Notes under the pieces: model-generated
What the model saw: the letters and a program-made list of their open reading frames with translations, nothing else
Database searches by the model: none
What the model was told of the DNA's origin: nothing
Made by a program: the position numbers and the translations under genes
DNA from: Aquimonas sp964586455
Lineage (GTDB): Bacteria; Pseudomonadota; Gammaproteobacteria; Xanthomonadales; Xanthomonadaceae
DNA length: 64,000 nucleotides
Assembly: GCA_964586455.1 (NCBI GenBank)
Contig: CAZPHV010000021.1
Span: 1-64,000 of the forward strand
Direction: 5' to 3'
Part shown: piece by piece, positions 32,152-38,743 of the stretch
Position numbering within the stretch: position 1 is the stretch's first letter
Layout of the letters: every line of letters starts with the position of its first letter

Positions 32152-34575
32152 ATGAAGTTTTCCGAGAACTGGCTGCGCGAACACGTCACCGTCGAGGCAT
32201 CGCGCGCGGAGCTTGCTGAGAAGCTGACCGCGATCGGGCTTGAAGTCGAAGAGATCAGCTCTCTCGGTGAGGGGCTGGCAGGCGTGGTGGTGGCGCAGAT
32301 TCTGGAGTGCACCCGGCACCCTGAAGCCGATCGCCTGCAGGTGTGCACGGTCGATACAGGCAGCGGCACTGTGCAGATTGTGTGCGGTGCGCCGAATGCG
32401 CGGCCTGGGCTGAAGGCTCCACTGGCCGCGGTAGGCGCCGAGCTGCCGGGCGGACTCAAGATCAAGCCGGCCAAGCTGCGCGGCGTCGAGAGCTTCGGCA
32501 TGCTCTGCTCGGCCAAGGAGCTCGGCGTCGACGCCGATGCCTCGGGGCTGATGGAGCTTCCGGCCGATGCACCGGTGGGCGCCGCGTTTGCCGACTACCT
32601 CGGCCTGCCGGATGCCAGCATCGAGATCAAGCTGACGCCGAACCGTGCCGACTGCTTCGGTGTGCGTGGCATCGCCTTTGATGTCGCCGCAGTGCTGGGC
32701 GCGAACGTCAAACCGCTGAACATTCCGGCCGCGGCGGTGAACAGCAACGACGCGCTGGCGGTCGAGCTGCATGCAGGTGCGGCCGCGCCGCGCTACTGCG
32801 GTCGCGTCATCGAAGGCATCAACGCGGCATCACCGACGCCGCTGTGGATGGCTGAACGCCTGCGTCGATCCGGCATCCGTCCGATCAGTTTTCTGGTCGA
32901 CGTCACCCAATACGTGATGCTGGAACTCGGCCAGCCCATGCACGCCTTCGATCGCGCCACGCTGACCGGGCCGGTCGGGGTGCGCGCTGCGCGTGCAGGT
33001 GAAACCCTGAAGCTGCTGGACGAACGCGATGTCACGCTCGATGAAGGCTTTCTGGTCATCACCGATGCTGAGCGCGCGATCGCGCTGGCCGGCGTGATGG
33101 GTGGCTGGGACACCCGTGTCACCACCGACAGCCGCAGCGTGTTCCTGGAGAGCGCGCACTTCGCGCCGGATGCCATCATCGGCCGCGCCCGCAAGCTGGG
33201 CCTGCACACCGATGCCTCGCACCGATTCGAGCGCGGTGTCGATCCCGAGTTGCCGCGGCAGGCGCTGGAGCGCGCGACGCAGTTGATCCTGGCTCACGCC
33301 GGCGGCCATGCCGGCCCGGTGACGGAAGCGTCACTGCCAGAACATCTCGCCCAGCCGAAATCGGTGCGCCTGCGTCGCGCGCGGCTGGCGCGTGTGCTCG
33401 GTGTGCACATCGACGACGGCGAGGTCGAGCGCATCCTGCGCGCGCTGGGCATGCAGGTCGAAGCCTTTGACGGCGCCGCGGACGAACCCGTGGATGCCCT
33501 GCGCGGCTCGCATTTCGGCGGCGGCTGGTGGGTAACCCCACCCACTCGACGTTTCGACATCGCGATCGAGGAAGACCTGATCGAAGAAGTCGTGCGCATT
33601 CACGGCTACGAGGCCATTCCGACCAGTACGCCGACCGGTGCGATCCCGCTGGCCATGCCCAGCGAGACCCGCGTGGGTGAGGGTGAGCTGCGGCGGGCGC
33701 TGGCAGGCCGCGGCTACCGCGAGGCGATCTGCTTCGCCTTCGTCGAGCAGGCACTGCTGGCGCGTTGGGGCCTGACTGAGGGCGCGATCGCACTGGCCAA
33801 TCCGCTCAGTGCTGAGCTCGCGGTGATGCGCACGGCCCTGCTTCCCGGTCTGGTGCAGGCCCTTGCTCACAACCGTGATCGTCAAGACGCGCGGCCACGC
33901 CTTTTCGAAGTCGGCCGCGTGTTCCGGCAGGGCCCAGATGCGCCGGTCGAGACTGTGCGCTTTGCCGCCGCCGCCACCGGTCGCGCCGAGGCCGAGCAGT
34001 GGGGCGTGCCGACACGCGCGCTCGACTTCTATGACCTGAAGGCGGATCTGGAGTCCGTGTTGGCGCTGTCGGGCGACTGCGCCCGCGCCGAGTTCCGTCC
34101 GACCACGGCGGCCTTCCTCCACCCCGGACGCGGTGCCGACGTGTGGCTGGGCGAGCGCTGCATCGGTTGGATCGGCCACCTGCATCCGGCCTTGGCCAGA
34201 GCGCTTGATCTGGATGAGGAGGTCGTGGCCTTCGAGGTGGAGCTTGAACCTGTACTCGCGCGGGGACTGCCGCGGGCGCAGGCCGTTTCGCGATTCCCTG
34301 CCGTCCGTCGGGATATCGCCGTGCTCGTCGCCGAGCAGCACGCCTGGGCGGCGCTCAAAACTACGCTGGAAACCACGCTGGCGGGCCGTGTTCAAGCGAT
34401 CCAGCTGTTCGACCAGTACCAGGGCAAGGGGGTCGAGCCCGGCTTCAGAAGCCTCGCTATAGGCTTGATTTTGCAGGACGTTTCACGCACCCTCACGGAT
34501 CAAGATGCGGATCAGGCCATCGCCGATGCGGTGGCGGCGCTGTCCGGGAAGTTCGGCGCCACGCTCAGGGGGTGA
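32152..34575 (+). CDS. pheT: Phenylalanyl-tRNA synthetase beta subunit
   Basis: An 807-aa protein starting MKFSENWLREHVTVEASRAE. It holds the EMAP-like tRNA-binding domain (about 40-150), B3/B4 editing domain (about 210-400), B5 domain and a C-terminal ferredoxin-fold anticodon-binding domain (about 710-807). It removes mischarged Tyr and binds tRNA-Phe. The frame is open upstream inside pheS, but the family start is here. ihfA begins one base after the stop. Confidence 0.96.
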   Translation: MKFSENWLREHVTVEASRAELAEKLTAIGLEVEEISSLGEGLAGVVVAQILECTRHPEADRLQVCTVDTGSGTVQIVCGAPNARPGLKAPLAAVGAELPGGLKIKPAKLRGVESFGMLCSAKELGVDADASGLMELPADAPVGAAFADYLGLPDASIEIKLTPNRADCFGVRGIAFDVAAVLGANVKPLNIPAAAVNSNDALAVELHAGAAAPRYCGRVIEGINAASPTPLWMAERLRRSGIRPISFLVDVTQYVMLELGQPMHAFDRATLTGPVGVRAARAGETLKLLDERDVTLDEGFLVITDAERAIALAGVMGGWDTRVTTDSRSVFLESAHFAPDAIIGRARKLGLHTDASHRFERGVDPELPRQALERATQLILAHAGGHAGPVTEASLPEHLAQPKSVRLRRARLARVLGVHIDDGEVERILRALGMQVEAFDGAADEPVDALRGSHFGGGWWVTPPTRRFDIAIEEDLIEEVVRIHGYEAIPTSTPTGAIPLAMPSETRVGEGELRRALAGRGYREAICFAFVEQALLARWGLTEGAIALANPLSAELAVMRTALLPGLVQALAHNRDRQDARPRLFEVGRVFRQGPDAPVETVRFAAAATGRAEAEQWGVPTRALDFYDLKADLESVLALSGDCARAEFRPTTAAFLHPGRGADVWLGERCIGWIGHLHPALARALDLDEEVVAFEVELEPVLARGLPRAQAVSRFPAVRRDIAVLVAEQHAWAALKTTLETTLAGRVQAIQLFDQYQGKGVEPGFRSLAIGLILQDVSRTLTDQDADQAIADAVAALSGKFGATLRG

Positions 34576-34576
34576 C

Positions 34577-34876
34577 ATGGCACTGACCAAGGCCGAAATG
34601 GCCGAAAAGCTGTTTGATGAGGTCGGCCTCAACAAGCGCGAGGCGAAAGAATTCGTCGACGCGTTCTTTGATGTGCTGCGCGATGCGCTGGAAACCGGCC
34701 ACCAGGTGAAGTTGTCCGGCTTCGGCAATTTTGATCTACGCAAGAAGAATCAGCGGCCAGGCCGCAATCCGAAGACCGGCGAGGAGATTCCGATCTCCGC
34801 TCGCACCGTGGTCACTTTCCGTCCGGGTCAGAAGCTGAAGGAGCGCGTGGAAGCCTATGCTGGATCCGGGCAGTAA
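34577..34876 (+). CDS. ihfA: Integration host factor alpha subunit
   Basis: A 99-aa protein (MALTKAEMAEKLFDEVGLNK) of the HU/IHF family. The arm motif QRPGRNPKTGEEIP holds the proline that intercalates and bends DNA. It pairs with IHF-beta to shape promoters, replication origins and recombination sites. Position directly after pheT is typical in gammaproteobacteria. It overlaps the next gene by 20 bp. Confidence 0.97.
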   Translation: MALTKAEMAEKLFDEVGLNKREAKEFVDAFFDVLRDALETGHQVKLSGFGNFDLRKKNQRPGRNPKTGEEIPISARTVVTFRPGQKLKERVEAYAGSGQ

Positions 34877-35222
34877 CGCCGAGCTTCCGCCGATCCCGGC
34901 CAAGCGCTACTTCACCATCGGTGAGGTCAGCGAGCTGTGCCAGGTCAAGCCGCACGTATTGCGCTACTGGGAAACCGAATTCCCGAGCCTGAAGCCAGTG
35001 AAGCGACGCGGCAACCGGCGCTACTACCAGCGTCAGGACGTGCTGACGATCCGTCAGATCCGCGCGCTGCTGTACGAGGAAGGCTTCACCATCACGGGTG
35101 CTCGCCAACGCTTGGAAAGCGAGGGCCAGCGGCCGCATCCGCTTGCCAGCGAAGCATCAATGCAGGTGCTGCGCGAGGTCAGGATGGAGCTCGAGGCCGT
35201 GCTGCAGCTGCTTAGGAGCTGA
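34857..35222 (+). CDS. MerR-family transcriptional regulator
   Basis: A 121-aa protein with a MerR-type winged helix (FTIGEVSELCQVKPHVLRYW, then ETEFPSLKPVKRRGNRRYY) and a short C-terminal helix. It has no ligand-binding cysteines. A gene of this type follows ihfA in many gammaproteobacteria, but its regulon is unknown. It starts inside ihfA (ATG at 34857), a 20-bp overlap in another frame, so translation is likely coupled. Confidence 0.88.
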   Translation: MLDPGSNAELPPIPAKRYFTIGEVSELCQVKPHVLRYWETEFPSLKPVKRRGNRRYYQRQDVLTIRQIRALLYEEGFTITGARQRLESEGQRPHPLASEASMQVLREVRMELEAVLQLLRS

Positions 35223-35260
35223 ATCGACCGCTCCTGTAGGGCTCCGGAAAACCTGGGGCC

Positions 35261-35289
35261 GAGACAATCCGGAAGCACTCGTCTATACT
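35261..35289 (+). promoter_or_regulatory. Candidate promoter of tRNA-Pro
   Basis: TATACT (35284-35289) with GAGACA (35261-35266) 17 bp upstream, matching GACA of the -35 consensus. It lies 67 bp before the tRNA and after the merR gene. A GC-rich stretch follows the -10 box, as in stringently controlled stable-RNA promoters. Confidence 0.6.
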
Positions 35290-35355
35290 TTCGCGCTCTG
35301 TGCGGTCGCGGCTCAAAAGCCCACGCGCAGTCCGCAACACTGATCGGAATCGCGT

Positions 35356-35432
35356 CGGGGCGTAGCGCAGCCTGGTAGCGCATTTGCCTGGGGGGCAAAG
35401 GGTCGTCGGTTCAAATCCGGCCGCCCCGACCA
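35356..35432 (+). tRNA. tRNA-Pro (anticodon GGG)
   Basis: A 77-base tRNA. The acceptor stem CGGGGCG pairs with CGCCCCG, the anticodon stem is TTTGC/GCAAA with loop CTGGGGG (anticodon GGG at 35390-35392, reading CCC and CCU), the T-arm is GTCGGTTCAAATCCGGC, and the CCA end is encoded. It has its own promoter upstream. No integrase or attachment duplicate was seen beside it. Confidence 0.97.
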
Positions 35433-35634
35433 TCTGATCAACGTTGTGAAACCGTCGAGAGAACAGTCGAGTTGGGGCCTCAGCTCTCGAACTGTTTTCG
35501 GGTCGCGGCCGTCGGCGCCGCAACTTTCAGTTCTTCCCTCGATTTCCTACCGTTGCACTCGAGCGAGGGCTGCTTCGTGCTGCGCGTTGAAGGTCGGTAC
35601 GCGGCGTGCGGCCATTTGCGCCATCGCTCAAGCG

Positions 35635-35662
35635 TTGAGGGTCAGTGCGTAGCCGCTACACT
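35635..35662 (+). promoter_or_regulatory. Candidate promoter of the proline iminopeptidase gene
   Basis: TTGAGG (35635-35640) and TACACT (35657-35662) are spaced by 16 bp, about 30 bp before the ATG at 35694. The rest of the 261-bp gap after the tRNA holds nothing I recognise. Confidence 0.45.
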
Positions 35663-35693
35663 CGGCGACCTTCTTTCCGAATGTGAGCCGACG

Positions 35694-36635
35694 ATGCGCA
35701 CTCTGTTTCCCGCACTCGAGCCCTATGCCAGCGGTGAGCTGGCCGTCTCCGTACGCCATACCCTGTACTTCGAAGAGTGCGGCAACCCCAAAGGCAAGCC
35801 GGTGGTGATGTTGCACGGTGGGCCCGGCGGCGGCTGCAGCGCGAAGATGCGACAGTTCCACGATCCTGCGAAGTACCGCATCGTGCTGTTCGATCAGCGC
35901 GGCGCCGGTCGCTCGCGACCGCATGCGGACCTGGTCGACAACACCACCTGGGACCTGGTCGCCGATATCGAGCGCCTGCGCGTGCACCTGGGCATCGAGC
36001 GCTGGCAGGTATTCGGCGGCAGCTGGGGTTCGACCCTGGCGCTGGCCTATGCCGAAACCCACCCCGACCGTGTGACCGAGCTGGTGCTGCGCGGCATTTT
36101 CATGCTGCGGCGCTGGGAGCTTGAGTGGTTCTATCAGGAAGGCGCCTCGCGTCTGTTCCCGGACGCCTGGCAGCACTATCTGACGCCAATTCCCGCGGTC
36201 GAGCGCGCGGACCTGATCAGCGCCTACCACCGGCGGCTCACGTCCAGCGACGCGGCGGTTCGCGTCGAAGCTGCGCGCGCCTGGTCGGTCTGGGAAGCGG
36301 CCACCAGCTTCCTGCACCAGGATCCCGACTTCATCGCCTCGCACGAGGCCGACGACTTCGCGCTGGCGTTTGCGCGCATCGAAAGCCACTACTTCGTCAA
36401 CGGCGGCTTCTTCGAGGTCGAGGACCAGCTGCTGCGCGACGTCGGCCGCATCCGCCACATCCCCACCACCATTGTTCACGGCCGCTACGATGTGGTCTGC
36501 CCGGTACAGAACGCCTGGGAGCTCAAGCAGGCCTTGCCAGACGCGGATCTGGTGATCACCGCCGATGCCGGCCACTCGGCGTTTGAGCCCGCCAACGTGG
36601 ATGCGCTGGTGGCCGCGACCGAGCGGTATGGGTGA
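35694..36635 (+). CDS. pip: Proline iminopeptidase
   Basis: A 313-aa alpha/beta hydrolase (MEROPS S33) that releases N-terminal proline from peptides in the cytoplasm. The nucleophile elbow GGSWGS gives S110; the other triad members are D266 (GRYDVV) and H294 (DAGHSAF). The HGGPGGG oxyanion motif and DQRGAGRS are family hallmarks. The ATG at 35694 fits the family; an in-frame extension to 35472 is not protein-like. It is convergent with the alpha-glucosidase gene. Confidence 0.95.
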   Translation: MRTLFPALEPYASGELAVSVRHTLYFEECGNPKGKPVVMLHGGPGGGCSAKMRQFHDPAKYRIVLFDQRGAGRSRPHADLVDNTTWDLVADIERLRVHLGIERWQVFGGSWGSTLALAYAETHPDRVTELVLRGIFMLRRWELEWFYQEGASRLFPDAWQHYLTPIPAVERADLISAYHRRLTSSDAAVRVEAARAWSVWEAATSFLHQDPDFIASHEADDFALAFARIESHYFVNGGFFEVEDQLLRDVGRIRHIPTTIVHGRYDVVCPVQNAWELKQALPDADLVITADAGHSAFEPANVDALVAATERYG

Positions 36636-36640
36636 AGAGC

Positions 36641-36670
36641 CGGGATTCGCGATTTGGGATTCGGGATTCG
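36641..36670. repeat. GGGATTCG-family unit between pip and the alpha-glucosidase gene
   Basis: A run of CGGGATTCGCGATTTGGGAT followed by TCGGGATTCG lies 5 bp after the pip stop. No inverted partner was found in the 232-bp convergent gap. A separate 10-bp stem (ATCGGCTGCC, 36757-36766, with 36770-36779, loop GGT) could act as a terminator for either gene. Confidence 0.85.
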
Positions 36671-36867
36671 TAGAGCGCGCTGCGCGAGACCGGGCGTAGC
36701 CTCTCCGCATTCGCCTCTTGGAGCCCCTCTCCCCACGGAGCGGTTCGGGGGCGCTGATCGGCTGCCGGTGGCAGCCGATGACCCCGGGAGCCCGAGCGGA
36801 GCGAGGGCAAGGGATTGCAGAGAGGCAGTTCGAAGCCGCGTGCTCTGCGACTTCGACAGGGAAGACT

Positions 36868-38481
36868 TCAGCGCCGCGCAAACACCGCGCCGTAGCCGGG
36901 CAGTTCGACGCGCCCCTCGCGCACCACGCCGCCTACCAGGCCGTGGTCTTCCAGCGCCTGTGCGCCCCGTGCTTCGTCGAGCGTCAGCGTTTGCGGCTCC
37001 GCACTCAAATTGAAACAACACAGCAGGCGGCTGCCTTCGAAGGCGCGCTCGAAGACCAGTACCGGCTCTTCAGTGCCAAGCATTCGCACCTCACCCCAGC
37101 GCAGCGCCGGCAGCTGGCTGCGAAAGCGCATGAAGCCGCGGAAGCGTTGCAACGCTGAATCGCTGCGCGCAGCCTGTGCTTCGACATTGAGCTGCAGATG
37201 CTCAGCCGGCACCGGCAGCCAAGGGTGCGCCTCAGTGAATCCACCCTTGTCGATACCGCGCCAGGGCATCGGCGTACGACAGCCATCGCGGCCCTTGAAG
37301 TTCGGCCAGAACGCGATGCCGTAGGGATCCTGCAGCAGCTCGAACGGAATGTCGGCTTCGGGCAGGCCGAGCTCCTCGCCCTGATAGACGCAGACTGAGC
37401 CGCGCAGGCTGCAGACCATCGCGCTCAACATCGCCGCCATGTGTGCCGGTGGATGCGCGCCGCCCCAGCGCGTCACCACGCGCTGCGAATCGTGGTTGCT
37501 GATCGACCAGCAGGGCCAGCCCGCGCTCATCTTGGCCTCAAGATCGTTCACCGTGCGACGCACATGCTCGACGCTGAAGTCCGGCGTCAGCAGCTCGAAG
37601 CTGTAGCCCATGTGCAGGCGCTCGGGGCCGGTGTATTCGGCCATGGTCGCCAGCGAGTCCTCGGACGAAATCTCGCCCAGCGCCGCGACCTCACCGAACT
37701 CGTCCATCAGCGTGCGCAGCTTGCGCAGAAACTCGAGATTTTCCGGTTGGGTGTTGTTGTACCAGTGGTACTGGTAGGCATACGGGTTGTCCGGCGAGAA
37801 GCCTCGGCCGGTGCGCAGTGCGGCGGGCTTGGCCGGGTTGTCGCGCAGCTGTGCATCGTGGAAGCAGAAGTTGATCGCGTCCAGGCGCAGGCCGTCGACT
37901 CCGCGCTCCAGCCAGAAGCGGACGTTGTCCAAGGACGCCTGCTGCACGTCCGGGTTGTGGAAGTTGAGGTCCGGCTGACTGACCAGGAAGTTGTGCAGGT
38001 AGTACTGCTCGCGGCGCGGCTCCCACTGCCAGGCGCAGCCGCCGAACAGCGACAGCCAATTATTCGGCGGCGTACCATCCGGCTTGGGCTCGGCCCAGAC
38101 GTACCAGTCGGCCTTCGGGTTGTCGCGACTCTGCCGGCTCTCCTGGAACCAGGCGTGCTCGCTCGAGGTATGGCTCAAGACCTGATCGATGATCACCTTG
38201 AGGCCCAGCCCGTGGGCCTTGGCAATCAGCCGGTCGAAATCGGCCAAGGTGCCGAACATCGGGTCCACATCGCGGTAGTCGGCGATGTCATAGCCGAAGT
38301 CAGCCATCGGCGAGCGAAAGAACGGGCTGATCCAGATCGCATCGACGCCGAGGCCGGCGACATAGTCGAGCCGTTCAATGATGCCCGGCAGATCGCCAAC
38401 GCCATCGCCATTGCTGTCCTGGAAGCTGCGCGGGTAGATCTGATAGATGACGGCGCCGCGCCACCAGGGGGCTGTGCTCAT
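36868..38481 (-). CDS. GH13 alpha-glucosidase
   Basis: A 537-aa glycoside hydrolase family 13 enzyme without a signal peptide, so cytoplasmic. Nucleophile D201 (GLRLDAINF), acid/base E270 (AALGEIS) and D331 (SNHDSQR) are present, as is the N-terminal PRSFQDSNGDGVGDLPGI block of GH13 glucosidases. It likely splits maltose or short maltodextrins; substrate range cannot be read from sequence. It lies downstream of the pullulanase gene with its own gap carrying an operator-like site. Confidence 0.9.
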   Translation of the reverse strand: MSTAPWWRGAVIYQIYPRSFQDSNGDGVGDLPGIIERLDYVAGLGVDAIWISPFFRSPMADFGYDIADYRDVDPMFGTLADFDRLIAKAHGLGLKVIIDQVLSHTSSEHAWFQESRQSRDNPKADWYVWAEPKPDGTPPNNWLSLFGGCAWQWEPRREQYYLHNFLVSQPDLNFHNPDVQQASLDNVRFWLERGVDGLRLDAINFCFHDAQLRDNPAKPAALRTGRGFSPDNPYAYQYHWYNNTQPENLEFLRKLRTLMDEFGEVAALGEISSEDSLATMAEYTGPERLHMGYSFELLTPDFSVEHVRRTVNDLEAKMSAGWPCWSISNHDSQRVVTRWGGAHPPAHMAAMLSAMVCSLRGSVCVYQGEELGLPEADIPFELLQDPYGIAFWPNFKGRDGCRTPMPWRGIDKGGFTEAHPWLPVPAEHLQLNVEAQAARSDSALQRFRGFMRFRSQLPALRWGEVRMLGTEEPVLVFERAFEGSRLLCCFNLSAEPQTLTLDEARGAQALEDHGLVGGVVREGRVELPGYGAVFARR

Positions 38482-38586
38482 GTATGCGTCCAGCGAAAGT
38501 GGGCCTGCGCTGCGACCGCGAACAGGCGTGGATACGTGAAGTTGGCAGCAAGCTTAATCAGCCCACGGCATGCTGCCGCGGCACGT

Positions 38587-38598
38587 GCATACGTATTC
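38587..38598. promoter_or_regulatory. Operator-like palindrome upstream of the alpha-glucosidase gene
   Basis: GCATACGTATTC matches 11 of 12 bases of the perfect palindrome GCATACGTATGC found upstream of the pullulanase gene. It lies 106 bp before the glucosidase start. The central CG and dyad fit LacI-type operators. The rest of the 262-bp gap shows no clear promoter boxes. Confidence 0.5.
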
Positions 38599-38743
38599 AT
38601 GCGCCGCGGAGGCGCCTGAGGGCTGGTCAGCCTATGTTCGTCTGCAGCACGAACTACTGTCTGAGCATGCAGATACCGCTGCCACCACCCGGTGGTCGAC
38701 TTTGCTTCTGCAGCAAATCGGACGATGCACTGCGCGAAGAGCA

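Noticed and set aside
35356..35432. tRNA-Pro as an attachment site of an integrated island
   Set aside because: No integrase, no repeat of the tRNA 3' end downstream, and the following genes look like normal chromosome.
35472..35693. N-terminal extension of proline iminopeptidase
   Set aside because: The frame is open, but family members start at MRTLFPALEPY, and a promoter-like pair lies inside the extension.
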